Part shown: positions 28,356-38,258 of the stretch, piece after piece
Position numbering within the stretch: position 1 is the first letter of the stretch
Layout: the number at the start of each line of letters is the position of its first letter
From: Ustilago trichophora
Taxonomy: Eukaryota > Basidiomycota > Ustilaginomycetes > Ustilaginales > Ustilaginaceae
Reading direction: 5' to 3'
DNA: 64,000 nt
Assembly: GCA_900323505.1 (NCBI GenBank)
Contig: OOIN01000003.1
Span: 1,922,001-1,986,000, forward strand
The notes under the pieces: generated by a model
Seen by the model: the letters and a program-made list of their open reading frames with translations, nothing else
Databases searched by the model: none
Told to the model about the DNA's origin: nothing
Translations under genes and position numbers: made by a program

Positions 28356-28900
28356 ATGGTATATCTTCCATTCCCATTTCTGCAACGTCTGCGCAGAAGT
28401 AGACAGACTTCATATGTTTGCATAAGATCTTCCATCGCCGATCGCATGCTGTGCGCAAGATCGCCGAGCTTGGCGAGACTGTGAGCATGCTCAAGGCTGT
28501 GACGCCTCATTGCTACTAGAGGCAGTCGTACTTGCTGCAGTGGGTGCCTCTAGGATCAAGACAGCACAAAGGAGGTGAAGGGCGCTACTTGTCGGCGCGG
28601 ATGGCGACGCCGGCGACAAGATGCCAGCGCTGATTTGTGAGTTTGTGCTGTCCTAACATCAAGGTCTCTCAAACGGCTAACTTGCTCAGGATGCTCTTAC
28701 TGTCCGCCTCAAGGCTCAACCATATCGAGGACTCCGCTGCCATGGAAAGCACATTGTAAGCCATATTTATTGGCGAAAGGAAACAAGTCTAAAATTGGAC
28801 GTGGTGGGTTGGAAGCGAGTCGAGGAATTTTCTTTTTAGGCGCTTTGAGCCCAACGCCGGCGCTACGTTCCTCGAAATGCTCACAAGATGGCTCGCTTAG
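28356..28900 (+). CDS. Candidate small multi-exon gene, not recognised
   Basis: I propose exons 28427-28480, 28554-28636, 28690-28755 and 28840-28900. They join in one frame with introns of 73, 53 and 84 bp (donors GTGAGC, GTGAGT, GTAAGC; all acceptors AG). Codons in this frame are G/C-ending, as in real genes here, and the frame closes at TAG 28898-28900. Peptide pieces include HRRSHAVRKIAELGET, MLLLSASRLNHIEDSAAME and RFEPNAGATFLEMLTRWLA. The 5' end is uncertain: an ATG at 28356-28358 directly followed by a GTATAT donor (intron to 28426) would give 88 residues; other starts are possible. It begins about 135 bp from the Gag-like gene, in the opposite direction. I do not recognise the protein. 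It could also be a decayed gene. Confidence 0.35.
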
Positions 28901-29873
28901 CCGAAACACCCCCACACAATAGGCCGCGATTTTTGAACGCGCAAAATTTCAGCCGACGCGAGTCCAACACCTAGCATTTTGTGGCGTGTTCTTTGTGTTG
29001 GAATGCCTCACTTTTTGTTGTCGATCCAGCCCAAAGTTATGGCATGCACGACAGCTGTCACTTGGAGTGGAATCCACACTCCGCACTCAAAACGACACAC
29101 TACGACGGTTAGGAGACATGCAAGGCTTAGCTGCAAGGCAAATCCTCAGCTTTGGTCTCTCCTTCCTAACAATGCTGTCCGCCCACTTCATCTGTTGCCG
29201 CCAGGCTCGGTCCTGCATCGCCCCCACGGTCAAAGCCACCTTGGAGGTATCGCACGATGCCAAGGTTTCCGACCATTGACTCCTATGTACAAGGGAACAT
29301 GACCTAGTGGGTCCCCACCAGATGAGATGGTGTGGGCGTGGAACACGGAGCATAACTAAAAGCTTGACTCCCGAACCAAGATCGCCACATGAAGCCAAAT
29401 GTGGGAGCGGACCCTACATGTCAAAGACTTACAGTACTGCCACCTAGCTCGGCTCGAGAAAATCGAAACCCTGCTTGCTGGCTAGCCTTCCGTCGATCCC
29501 GTCCTAGGCGAGCCTAAACACGTAGATCCTACCCGGGTCAAATTCACTTGTCATGTGCCCGTGCCGCTATCCCTGGCGTACTTGTACCTTACCACAAAGG
29601 TCCCAGGCGGCGTCAATGAACCTAGGATCGTGGGACCCTTGCCATCGCCTCTTCTCCTCCCATCGAACCCACTACAGACTTTGTTCAACGTGTTCCACCA
29701 TCTTCAGAGTGATCCTCAATCTCGCCCCACACCTATATATGCCTCGCCCATCCTGCTCCGTCTCCGACACATAGACGACGCATCCAGCTCTACACCTACG
29801 ACCGACAGTGCCACTCTCCAACAAAGCTCAATACATACCACTGACGTCTTGATACTCTGGCAAGCTCGTCAAC
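28901..29873. other. Intergenic and promoter of the GH47 gene
   Basis: No gene seen. The final 300 bp are the likely promoter and leader of the mannosidase. Confidence 0.5.
29734..29740 (+). promoter_or_regulatory. TATA-box candidate of the GH47 gene
   Basis: TATATAT in the context ACCTATATATGCC, 134 bp before the start codon and followed by a C/A-rich leader. Confidence 0.45.
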
Positions 29874-31673
29874 ATGCTTGCAAAGAACTTTGGTGCGCTC
29901 CTAGTCGCACTTCTATCTGTGGGCTCACCACTTGGCGCCGACGCTGCCACCATTCAAAAGCCCGGTCTTCAACAGTCGCAGACTTCCAAGACGCGTGCTG
30001 ACCAGATCAAGGCTGCCTACCGCACTTCGTACCAGGCTTACCTCAAGTATGCCTCGGGTCATGATGCCCTTCTGCCCCTCAGCAATGGCTTCACTGATCT
30101 CTTTGGTGGTTGGGGCGCCAGTGTAGTCGACTCGCTCAGTACCTCGTTCCTGATGGGTCACAAAGACCTGTACGACCAAGGTGTAGAGTACTCGAAGCGT
30201 ATTGATTTCACAAAGACTTCGTCCGAAACCATCTCTCTGTTCGAGACCAACATTCGATATCTCGCTGGTTTGATCTCGGCATACGAGCTCGGCGGCAAGA
30301 AGGAGCAAAAGCTCATTGAACAGGCAAAAGTCGTCGGCGACCACCTCATCACTGGCTGGCTAGGCAACAACCCGCTTCCTTGCAATGCGCTCAAGTGGAA
30401 CGACCTTGCCAAGCCCGACCAGTGCAAGTCTTCTGGCATTGCGGAGGCCGGTACGCTCATCCTCGAGATGGACCGACTGTCCAAATACACTGGTGATCCC
30501 AAATACCTTCGCCTCGCCACCAAGAGTATGAAGGCTATCGCCGAGTCCAAGGGCGTCTTCCCGGGTCTCTTCCCTCAGGTCTATAATCCTGTTACTGGTC
30601 AACCTGCTGATGACTACGTGACCTGGGGCGGAGGAAGCGATTCATTCTTCGAGTACCTCATCAAGTATGCATACCTCATTGGAGATGATCAGGATGTCTG
30701 GATTCCGACGTGGGTCAACTCGGTCTCGTCGTCGATTGAACATTTGGTCGAGCACCCGGAGCAGACGCAGCAGAGCCAACTCGCCTACCTCACCGACTAC
30801 TCGGCATCCAACGGCGGCAATCTGCCACGCTGGTCGCACCTTGGCTGCTTTGCCGGCGGCAACTGGATTCTGGGCGCAAAAATGATCAACCAGCCAGCTT
30901 TCGACCAGTACGGACAGGCTCTTACCGCGGCGTGTGCCAACACCTACACTTCCAGCCCCTCCGGCATTGGCCCCGAGAGCTTCGTCTTCATCGGCCAGGG
31001 CAACAACACCAACGGCATTACCATCAAAGACCCCGCCTTCTACCGTCAGCACGGTTTCGACTTTGAGGTGACGCAGTACATCCTGCGACCCGAGGTGATG
31101 GAGTCGGTCTTCTACGCATATCGAACTACAGGCGATGCAAGGTGGCAGGAGATTGCTTGGAATGCGTGGCAATCCATCTACCGCCACTGTCTCGTCAAGC
31201 AGAACGGCGCTCTTGCCGCTCTCGCCAATGTCGACTCGGTCAGTCCGACCAAGCTGGACGACTCTGAGTCATTCTTGTACGCCGAGACGTTCAAGTATCT
31301 CTACCTGATCTTTGCCGATCCCGAGGTGGCCAACTTGAACAAGTACGTCTTCAACACCGAAGCGCACCCTTTCCTGGTCGACAAGCCGGACAAGGCGAGC
31401 TACAAGGCGCCTGCGGTCAATGTCGCGCCAAAGGATCAGCCTAGGCCGAAGAAGACGACGCAGCCCGTGGAGCAGGGTACTCCAGCCAAAGATTTCCAGG
31501 ATGTACCCGTTCCCAAGTTTTCGAGCTTGCCTGGGCTGAAGATGCCCCCTGGTGGTGGTGGGAACATGCTCAGCAACTTGCTTGGCATGTTGAACAAGGG
31601 CTCCACCACTGAGAAGCGCCACCATGGCAAGGCTGCTGGACGCAGGAGGCAGACTGCAGAGGATGTCTACTAG
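29874..31673 (+). CDS. Secreted class I alpha-1,2-mannosidase (GH47)
   Basis: 599 codons, single exon. A signal peptide (MLAKNFGALLVALLSVGSPL, cut near residue 24) starts the protein. GH47 features follow: GGWGASVVDSLSTSFLMG near 78, ETNIRYLAGLISAYELG near 123, a central YVTWGGGSDSFFEYLIKYAY near 247, FEVTQYILRPEVMESVFYAY near 399 and LDDSESFLYAETFKYLYLIF near 461, which carries conserved acidic residues of the active site and ends in the Ca-binding NTEAHP region. The family trims alpha-1,2-mannose from N-glycans. With a signal peptide and no C-terminal anchor, it may be secreted rather than retained in the ER or Golgi. The C-terminal 90 residues are a Pro/Lys/Gly-rich tail unlike the catalytic domain. 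Confidence 0.94.
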   Translation: MLAKNFGALLVALLSVGSPLGADAATIQKPGLQQSQTSKTRADQIKAAYRTSYQAYLKYASGHDALLPLSNGFTDLFGGWGASVVDSLSTSFLMGHKDLYDQGVEYSKRIDFTKTSSETISLFETNIRYLAGLISAYELGGKKEQKLIEQAKVVGDHLITGWLGNNPLPCNALKWNDLAKPDQCKSSGIAEAGTLILEMDRLSKYTGDPKYLRLATKSMKAIAESKGVFPGLFPQVYNPVTGQPADDYVTWGGGSDSFFEYLIKYAYLIGDDQDVWIPTWVNSVSSSIEHLVEHPEQTQQSQLAYLTDYSASNGGNLPRWSHLGCFAGGNWILGAKMINQPAFDQYGQALTAACANTYTSSPSGIGPESFVFIGQGNNTNGITIKDPAFYRQHGFDFEVTQYILRPEVMESVFYAYRTTGDARWQEIAWNAWQSIYRHCLVKQNGALAALANVDSVSPTKLDDSESFLYAETFKYLYLIFADPEVANLNKYVFNTEAHPFLVDKPDKASYKAPAVNVAPKDQPRPKKTTQPVEQGTPAKDFQDVPVPKFSSLPGLKMPPGGGGNMLSNLLGMLNKGSTTEKRHHGKAAGRRRQTAEDVY

Positions 31674-31855
31674 AGTGCTGCTTGGCGTAGAGTGATGGTG
31701 TTGTGACGCTTTCGATTCTTGTAATGCTCCGTTTTAGCGATGCTTTAATTTCACGACTGGTTACGTTGCCTCGATTCTCAAGTTCACAGACCTTTCCGAG
31801 AGACTGGAGGTTGTGTCCACATTGAGCCCGTTACTATTTCTATGCCGTTTCAAGA

Positions 31856-32505
31856 TCATGGTGTGGTGGAGGATGACCCGTACAAAGAATCCAAAACGCT
31901 CTGCAACCCATTCCTTCCCTTGCCCGCGTTATCCCGGAAGCGTGTATACGACCACTCCTCGACCTTTCTCGCCGCCGACGATAGAATGCCTTGCAGGCCA
32001 GTACAGCTGATATCTGCGGTCTGGTTGAACACTGTCACCTCTCCTTGAGTGTTTATTCTTGGCGTGTAAGTGATGTACTCTTTGACCAAGAGGTATTGGG
32101 AGAGGGAGAGGTTGGTGCTGCTCATCTGTAGGCTCTTTGTAAAAGGGTTGACCATGACCACTTCTCGAACGTAGGTGTCTTCACTTGCGCCCATGAGTCG
32201 GATCGCCCAGCCGGGAGCTCCTTGACGTACACCGATGATGCGTTCGGTGCGAAGAGCGCCAGAGAGCGGATCGAAGGTTTGCGAGATGGTGTCGACTGAG
32301 ACTACGTGGTCTGCGTGCGGGTTGGGATATTTGTTCCATACGGCTGTGGTACAAGACAAGTGTCAAGGATTTGGATGAAGGAGTTACGGTCAGTGGGGAA
32401 AAATACGGAGACAGGCAAGTGAGAGATGAAGAAATGATACGAACCATTGGCAGTCTGATACCACGGATTTGAGAACTCTTGCTCTTGGGTAAAGGTCTTT
32501 GGCAT
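31856..32505 (-). CDS. PRELI/MSF1-domain mitochondrial lipid-transfer protein (Ups family)
   Basis: Two exons on the minus strand, 32505-32445 and 32343-31856, give 182 residues. The 101-bp intron has donor GTTCGT and acceptor CACAG and splits an Ala codon. The joined N-terminus reads FSNPWYQTAN then AVWNKYPNPHADHVVSVDT, the hallmark of the PRELI domain. Then come LRTERIIGV, TYVREVVMVNP and YTPRINTQGEVTVFNQTADI. Family members shuttle phosphatidic acid or phosphatidylserine across the mitochondrial intermembrane space with Mdm35. Ups1, Ups2/3 and slowmo types cannot be told apart here. It lies tail to tail with GH47; the single exon-2 frame alone would miss the start. Confidence 0.9.
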
Positions 32506-32822
32506 CTTGTGGGAATGGGTGATGTAGCGATCGGAGCGGTCGTGTGCAAAGTGTTCTTGTGGTGTCAAAACGATAGAGAGCTTCTGATGGTGATCGGATG
32601 TGTGAGTGAGAAGACAAGCAGGAGGACAAAGATTCAGATGAGGGGACGGACAGGTGTTGGCCGGTGCAGATGCAATGGTGCAACGGTGGTGTTGCGTGTG
32701 GCCAGCCCAAGTTGAAAGCTTCGAGATGTGGAGAAAAGCGAATCGGGCATCGGGATGGAGCCCAATACAGAGATCTTGTGTACTAATAGCAGTTTATATA
32801 TTCCTACCTATATGTTCCTTAC
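32506..32822. other. Intergenic before the 5S gene
   Basis: Upstream region of both the PRELI gene (minus) and the 5S gene (plus). The last 70 bp are A/T-rich (TTTATATATTCC near 32793). No other feature seen. Confidence 0.5.
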
Positions 32823-32940
32823 ATCTGCGGCCATAGAACCTTGAAAGCACCGCATCCCGTCCGATCTGCGAAGTTAAGCAAGGTATCGCCTAGTCAGTAC
32901 TGCGGTGGGGGACCACGCGGGAATCCTAGGTGCTGCAGTT
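32823..32940 (+). rRNA. 5S ribosomal RNA
   Basis: About 118 nt with the full eukaryotic 5S architecture. The 5' strand ATCTGCGGC pairs with the 3' end GCTGCAGTT (one U-U mismatch and a G-U pair) as helix I. Internal blocks are conserved: AAAGCACCGCATCCCGTCC, GATCTGCGAAGTTAAGC (box A region) and GGTGGGGGACCACGCGGGAA (box C region). The exact 5' end may be 1-2 nt earlier. It is a single dispersed gene between protein genes rather than part of an array. Confidence 0.96.
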
Positions 32941-32942
32941 CC

Positions 32943-32947
32943 TTTTT
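32943..32947 (+). terminator. RNA polymerase III terminator of the 5S gene
   Basis: A run of five T residues starts 2 nt after the end of the 5S gene, followed by further short T runs. Confidence 0.8.
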
Positions 32948-33364
32948 CTTTCTTTTTCGCCATTTTTTTGTCACCGAAGAGGCGGTGCTCGAAATTTCTC
33001 CGAGAAGCAAAGATCTAAGCCAGATTTCGAAGAAACAAAAAAGCCAAAGAAAAAAGCGAGAGAGTTCGGAGCAACCGGCAAACAAAAAGGTTTTGCCCAA
33101 CACTCATCTTACACACGCAACACTTTCTAAAGTCTCCAACAACCCGGACCCGGTTAGCATGAAACTCGCGCACTCCTCGTGTTTGCTTCCTCGCCATCAT
33201 CATTTTATATCGCATCCGATTCCAACGAGCTACGACAGGCTGATAAAACATTTCCCTACCATCCAAGGCAATCGAATACTAAGCTGCACGATACGCTCGG
33301 CGTTGGTTTCATTTTACCCACCTAGAATTTTTGCTCCATCTTCATATCTCGACACGATCTAAAA
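32948..33364. other. Intergenic between the 5S gene and the hotdog gene
   Basis: A-rich central part (AAGAAACAAAAAAGCCAAAG region). Probably promoter and leader of the next gene; no ORF of note. Confidence 0.5.
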
Positions 33365-34456
33365 ATGCGCCCATCATCAATAGCCTCGAGCTCCTTCCGA
33401 CTGGCTGCGTTGAGCTCGCGTAGTGCACGTCTCACTACATCACCTACCGTCTTGGCTACGAGATCAACAATCACGTCGTCACCCGCAACAGCAACTGGTT
33501 ACGCTGCACGACGACCGCTCTCCACCACCCCTGCGCCCAAAGCAGCCGGTAGCACATTTGTCAAGGCTACCATCGCCTTGTCTCTGGTCGGTGTTACCTC
33601 ATATCTCTTTGGCTCCTTGTATCCTCCGCAAGTGCTCAAGCTTCTCTTCAAACCTCCTTCCCCACCCCGGCTCAGGGGCGATGGACCGGAAGCAGAAGCA
33701 CACATGCGCGAGATCGAAGATGCACTCCACTCTCTGCCGCTCATCAAGAATCTCAAGTCTGCCTCGGTAGCTCACGGTTCCGCTGCAGAACTCGAAGTGC
33801 TCCGTTCGCAAGGCAAACACATTACGGATCTCGACCCTGCAACCACTGTTGAAGTCCCCGCTGGTGGCAAGATCCCAGGTGCCAATGTCGCTGTTGCCGG
33901 TCCTCCCGTCGAAGGCGGTGCTGCCGATACCCACCAATACGTCATGACCCGTCCTTACCTCAAGTACAGCCGCGAAAAGGCACAACACAACCTCACTGCT
34001 GGCTCCCTCCGTGGTCCCGGTATGGTCGCTGTTCCCCCTCTCGTGTTCACCAAAACTGGTCATGGCGTTACCGAGCTCGGCGGCACAGAAGGCGACTCCA
34101 CCATAGTCCTCCACCTCGGTCGCAGCCTATGTGGTCATGACGGCATTGTGCACGGTGGAATGCTCGCAACCGTTTGCGACGAAGCTCTTGCCAGAACAGC
34201 CATGTACAACTTGCCCGGCAAAATCGGTGTTACCGCCAGACTAGAGATCGACTACAGGAAACCCACCATGGCCGATCAGTTTATCGTGCTGCAGACCGAG
34301 CTGGTCGAGAAAAAAGGCAGGAAGGCGGTGGTCAAGGGAACCATGAAGGATGTCGATGGTCAGCTCCTGTTGGAATGCAGGGCGATTTTCGTCGAGCCTA
34401 AATACGCGAGGTACTTTTTGGACGCAAAGGCAATCAAGCAGGCCATTGAGGGATGA
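33365..34456 (+). CDS. Mitochondrial hotdog-fold acyl-CoA thioesterase (THEM4/PaaI-like)
   Basis: 363 codons, single exon. The N-terminus is rich in Ser, Arg, Thr and Ala and lacks acidic residues (about 1-60, ending RRPLSTTPAP), which indicates mitochondrial import. It is followed by a membrane segment (TIALSLVGVTSYLFGSLY, about 68-86), so the protein is probably anchored in the inner membrane. The C-terminal hotdog domain (about 255-345) has the family signature GHDGIVHGGMLATVCDEAL, the long central helix with its HGG motif, and VTARLEIDYRKP with the outer strands. The family hydrolyses acyl-CoA thioesters. A related fungal group carries the same presequence-anchor-hotdog order. Substrate chain length cannot be inferred. 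Confidence 0.88.
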   Translation: MRPSSIASSSFRLAALSSRSARLTTSPTVLATRSTITSSPATATGYAARRPLSTTPAPKAAGSTFVKATIALSLVGVTSYLFGSLYPPQVLKLLFKPPSPPRLRGDGPEAEAHMREIEDALHSLPLIKNLKSASVAHGSAAELEVLRSQGKHITDLDPATTVEVPAGGKIPGANVAVAGPPVEGGAADTHQYVMTRPYLKYSREKAQHNLTAGSLRGPGMVAVPPLVFTKTGHGVTELGGTEGDSTIVLHLGRSLCGHDGIVHGGMLATVCDEALARTAMYNLPGKIGVTARLEIDYRKPTMADQFIVLQTELVEKKGRKAVVKGTMKDVDGQLLLECRAIFVEPKYARYFLDAKAIKQAIEG

Positions 34457-34616
34457 TTCAACAGCCATAATACCACACCGCTCAGCCTTTGTTTGTAGCA
34501 TCGACTCTCTATCTGCTCACTCCGTTGAAGCGCACACATACCATTCTGAGACATTAGACCGTTTAGATTAGGAACTGCTATCAATAGACATTACTGCCAT
34601 ACTTTCAGTCTTGGAT

Positions 34617-35627
34617 CTAGATACGACCCCAGATACCAAAAGCGTTAGCCAATCCATGATGTTCTACCACCAGATCGAGTTTCTCCAACCAAGGTTCACC
34701 GTACATCTTCCTTGCCTCTTCTGCGATGCTCTCTCCCGTGCACAGCAGCATTTTGGCGTTGGGTTTGGCGAGCAACTGTGCCGTCTTTGCAACTTTGCCC
34801 TGCGTATCCGCGTTCAAGAAAGGTGGGTCTGCCACCAGCACGTCGAAAGTGCCCAAGAGCTTTTTTGGTACGGTCTCGGGTTCGTGCAGGTTGTAGTAGA
34901 CGAAACTTGTCTTGCTTAGCGCGTGGAAGCGTTTATCCACCTCAAAGACAAAGGCGTTCTTCTTGAGGGAAGGAAACTCGTGTACGAATCCAACCCATGC
35001 CGTCGGGCAACAGAGGAATCCTACTCGAGCATCTCCGAATGCTGATTTTACTGCCGAAGGTTCCGTAGGAATGGAAGAGGATGGAGAGATGAGATTGAAG
35101 ATGAGCTGCGAGAGTTCGTGGACGAACTTGGCAGAGTACCAGAATTGAGAGAGTTGCCAGGATTCGCCAAAGGTCTTGCGGAATGTATCCACATCCAGTC
35201 CGTTGGATTCATCTTCTTCGCCATCGCCATCGACACTGACGGAATCGTTCTCTCCATCGCTCTCGACTTGCAACCTCGAGCTGAGATTCGCCAGCATCGA
35301 ATCGGCCGAATCCGGAGCTACACCATTCAACCTCTCCAAATCCGCAATTGCTTCGATCTCGGCCAACAATGCAGCCTCTGCCTTGGCCTCTTCTTCCGCC
35401 TCCTCCTCGGGTGTCAGCTTCTTCTTCTCCTCCTTCTCCTTCTGCGATCGTTTTGTCGCCTTGGACTTCTTTCCAGATTTGCGCGAGGAGGACTGGGTGA
35501 ATTTGACAAGTTGCGCTTCTTCGGCTGCCTTTTCCGCTCGGAACTTGTCCAGAGCAGCTAGAGCAGACGTATCGAGGTCGTACGTCTCTCCATCTTGTGT
35601 TGGTTGTGTAGGTGTTGTGTCGGACAT
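34617..35627 (-). CDS. EFM5: eEF1A lysine methyltransferase (Efm5/EEF1AKMT1 family)
   Basis: 336 codons, single exon. The C-terminal half is the N6AMT2/Efm5 domain: SWQLSQFWYSAKFVHELSQL near residue 156, VGFLCCPTAWVGF near 202 and VLVADPPFLNADTQGK near 262. The DPPF tetrad is the (N/D)PP(Y/F) active-site motif that first led to misprediction of the family as DNA methyltransferases. Members methylate an N-terminal lysine of translation elongation factor eEF1A. The N-terminal 150 residues are a charged, probably disordered extension (Lys-rich KKSKATKRSQKEKEEKKK, then acidic) not found in the shorter yeast protein (about 250 residues). It is convergent with the hotdog gene. Confidence 0.9.
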   Translation of the reverse strand: MSDTTPTQPTQDGETYDLDTSALAALDKFRAEKAAEEAQLVKFTQSSSRKSGKKSKATKRSQKEKEEKKKLTPEEEAEEEAKAEAALLAEIEAIADLERLNGVAPDSADSMLANLSSRLQVESDGENDSVSVDGDGEEDESNGLDVDTFRKTFGESWQLSQFWYSAKFVHELSQLIFNLISPSSSIPTEPSAVKSAFGDARVGFLCCPTAWVGFVHEFPSLKKNAFVFEVDKRFHALSKTSFVYYNLHEPETVPKKLLGTFDVLVADPPFLNADTQGKVAKTAQLLAKPNAKMLLCTGESIAEEARKMYGEPWLEKLDLVVEHHGLANAFGIWGRI

Positions 35628-35948
35628 TGTAGATCGATGCTCAAGATCGATGAGATCGAGTCGAAGCGTTGGTTAAAGGGAAATGTGGAATCACGATGGG
35701 AAGCTAGAAGAAATTGAGAGGTAGTGTTCGGCTCTCGGACTTCGGAAGCAGGAGTCAAAATTTATTCCCCTTCCAAGCCTCCACATCCTGCAACTTTTTC
35801 GGCTTTACCTTCATACTGTACGATGTCCTCAACCAGATCTTCAACACAAGACACAGCCCAGTGCATGCTAAAGGATGAGAAGTGAGATAACATTACAACC
35901 AAGCTGCCACAACAGAAAACTGCATTCCTTGAAACGTTTTTTTTTTCT
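35628..35948. other. Intergenic, no gene seen
   Basis: Promoter side of EFM5 and 3' side of the RCC1-like gene. A T-rich run (about 35938-35950) lies at the stop of the latter. Confidence 0.5.
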
Positions 35949-38258
35949 TTACTCCACAATCTTCCAATAGACAACGGTGGAAACGGTTCCAGCCTTGATG
36001 CTCTCTTCCACGGTCAGATTCTTTTTTGTCTTGCCCTGCTGAATTTGCACCGCCGACGCTCCGGGTACAGGTGCAAGCTGATCCTTGGCCGAGATGGCTG
36101 GTGGCAGATGAGTATCCGATTTGGTCCTGGATGCGAGCTGGAGTCGGTTGTGCGGCATGTGGGTGAGCGCACCCGAGTGCAAATCGGCCTCTCTCAGCTT
36201 GGGGTCGACGGTTGGTAGTGTTGCTGCTGCAACGGCTGCTGCCTTTGCTGGGTTGACGACCAGTCCGTCTTGTTCCGAGATGACGTTGCCTCCAGCAATA
36301 CTGGTGAGCGCAGGGAGCGGCTTCAAGTGTTGAGGAACGGCGAGGTTGGACCTCTTGCTGAGACCGAGCTGGAAACCGGCGTTGGCACCCCAGACCATGA
36401 CGTCGCGGCCGAAAGCGAGATGACCAGCGGACTCAACAGTGTCGAGAACGAGTGCGACGTGACCAGGCTTGCCAATACTGATGCTGTGGATAGGAACAGG
36501 ATGCGTCTTGCCAGTAGCTTCGGAGAACTCCATCAGTCCAGACACCGTCTTGACTCGAGAAGGCTGCGAGACGACCTGGCTCCACATGGCATTGCCGATC
36601 GTGCCCCATTGACCCTTGCCCGATGCAAGCAGGTCGATCTTCAGCCCGTTGCCAGCACCAGATGACTCGCGGCGAGTGGTCATGAAGAACGAATTGTCGG
36701 CACCAGCCGCGATGGATGTGGCACGGACATCAAGCGAATTGTTGCTGAACGAACGGCTGAGTACGACCTCGGTGGGGACGGGTACGCACTCCACGCTAAA
36801 GTTGGAGCCAAGACCGCACTGACCGTGAGTGTGGCGACCCCATGCGAGCACACGTCCATCGTGTGTTCGTGCAAGCGAGTGCTCGTTTCCAGCAGCAATC
36901 TGTACAATGTTGAGCTTGCGGAGGGCGGGGATCTCGTGTAGAGTCGTGCACCATCGGATACTACCAGTGGGTTCAGTGAGGGGTTTGGGAGGGGGAGCCG
37001 GATCGGTGCTGGTCTGGAAGACGGGTTCGGAGCTTGCTTTGGGCTTCGAGGTGCGGTATGTCTCAGTGGAGGGGGCTGGTAGCCATGAAGAAGGGACCAG
37101 CGTTGAGATGGGTCGACCACCGTGGTTCTCTTCGAGCTCAGCAAAGACACGTGGTTCGAGAAGCGTCTCGACATGGCCGGCTTTGCTGTCGGGGGTCTTT
37201 GGTGCGTTGAGCCATACCCTGCGAGTGCCGAGCTGACCGAAAGCGTTACCCTCTTCGCTGATAGGCGTGGCGAACGTGCGGCCCTTGTTGGAAACGGTCA
37301 GCAGGTGGTGGCTGCCGGCAATGATGTCTTGGACTTTTTCGGTGCTTCCCCAGTGCGCAGATGGAGCAGGGTGCAGCACTTCGTGATCGATCGTCGGACT
37401 AGCAAAGGCGTTGAACAGCTTGAGTGGGTTTGGCGACCAGCCAGGGTACTTGGGCTTGGATTGGAGCTGCTGCACCGCGGAAAAGACATAGACGTGACCG
37501 TCTTTCGAGAGTGCGTAGATTTTTTCTTCGGTTGCTTCGACCTTGATGATGTTCTTTCCTGTAAGAGTCTTGACGGGGTTGAGCACAAGGCTGGCTGTAT
37601 TGCCGAGGGGAGCGTTGAGGTTGGCACCAGTTTTCTCGCGTCTTCGGCCTAGAGGGACATCCTCGATGGCTGTCATCTCGCGCACGGAAGGATCGAAGAA
37701 GCCGAGACCCCACTGATATACATCGCCGTTGGCGTCTACGGCAACACCGTGCTTTTCCTGGAGGTTGATGTCACGTAGCGCGACGCCATCGAAGAAAGGA
37801 ATGGATCTGGGCGAGCGAATGAGCGTCACAGATGGAGCATCAGGCGCAACAACGTTGTACCTGTTCGAGCCCCAGGCATAGACACCTTGGAGCTTTGCAC
37901 GCTGACGCATCTGGTCTTGCTGTGACATGGTGGTGGGCGTGATGTCGCCAGTAGTGGCTACAGAGGGAGCGGCCTCGCTGTAGACGGGCGAAGTGGTTGC
38001 ATACCACGTGGTTAGAGCCACAGCCGTAACGGCTGCTGCAGCGGTGGTGTATCGGATGCCATTGCGACCAGCACGCCGGGATGCATTCTGCTGGGCTGTC
38101 AGACGAGCGGTTGTGACCTTGGAATTGGACGATGTCGAGTGCGCTCGTACAGCCGGAGAAGCAAGGTGGCGGAGAGCCCTGGCACGAAGAGGGGAGGCAA
38201 AGGTGGCAGCACCCGAACGAGCAGGCGCCGCTCTTACTGCAGTGACGGAGACCACCAT
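35949..38258 (-). CDS. Mitochondrial RCC1-repeat protein (Fmp25-like)
   Basis: The ATG at 38258 opens 769 codons; the frame extends 39 codons further (to 38375), but the sequence from MVVSVTAVRAAPARSG is a typical Arg/Ala/Ser mitochondrial presequence. A membrane segment follows (TAAAAVTAVALTTWYATT). RCC1-type blades are recognisable: GVYAWGSNRYNVV, GDVYQWGLGFFDP, RVLAWGRHTHGQCGLGSN and DVMVWGANAGFQLGLS. The order presequence, anchor, beta-propeller matches yeast Fmp25, an inner-membrane protein needed for respiratory complex III assembly. It is not the nuclear Ran exchange factor, because the presequence and the degenerate blades differ. The exact role in this organism is inferred. Confidence 0.82.
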   Translation of the reverse strand: MVVSVTAVRAAPARSGAATFASPLRARALRHLASPAVRAHSTSSNSKVTTARLTAQQNASRRAGRNGIRYTTAAAAVTAVALTTWYATTSPVYSEAAPSVATTGDITPTTMSQQDQMRQRAKLQGVYAWGSNRYNVVAPDAPSVTLIRSPRSIPFFDGVALRDINLQEKHGVAVDANGDVYQWGLGFFDPSVREMTAIEDVPLGRRREKTGANLNAPLGNTASLVLNPVKTLTGKNIIKVEATEEKIYALSKDGHVYVFSAVQQLQSKPKYPGWSPNPLKLFNAFASPTIDHEVLHPAPSAHWGSTEKVQDIIAGSHHLLTVSNKGRTFATPISEEGNAFGQLGTRRVWLNAPKTPDSKAGHVETLLEPRVFAELEENHGGRPISTLVPSSWLPAPSTETYRTSKPKASSEPVFQTSTDPAPPPKPLTEPTGSIRWCTTLHEIPALRKLNIVQIAAGNEHSLARTHDGRVLAWGRHTHGQCGLGSNFSVECVPVPTEVVLSRSFSNNSLDVRATSIAAGADNSFFMTTRRESSGAGNGLKIDLLASGKGQWGTIGNAMWSQVVSQPSRVKTVSGLMEFSEATGKTHPVPIHSISIGKPGHVALVLDTVESAGHLAFGRDVMVWGANAGFQLGLSKRSNLAVPQHLKPLPALTSIAGGNVISEQDGLVVNPAKAAAVAAATLPTVDPKLREADLHSGALTHMPHNRLQLASRTKSDTHLPPAISAKDQLAPVPGASAVQIQQGKTKKNLTVEESIKAGTVSTVVYWKIVE

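Noticed and set aside
28202..28510. 102-codon minus-strand ORF overlapping the candidate spliced gene
   Set aside because: Sense-strand exon frames have better codon bias and matched splice sites, so the minus frame is more likely a shadow.
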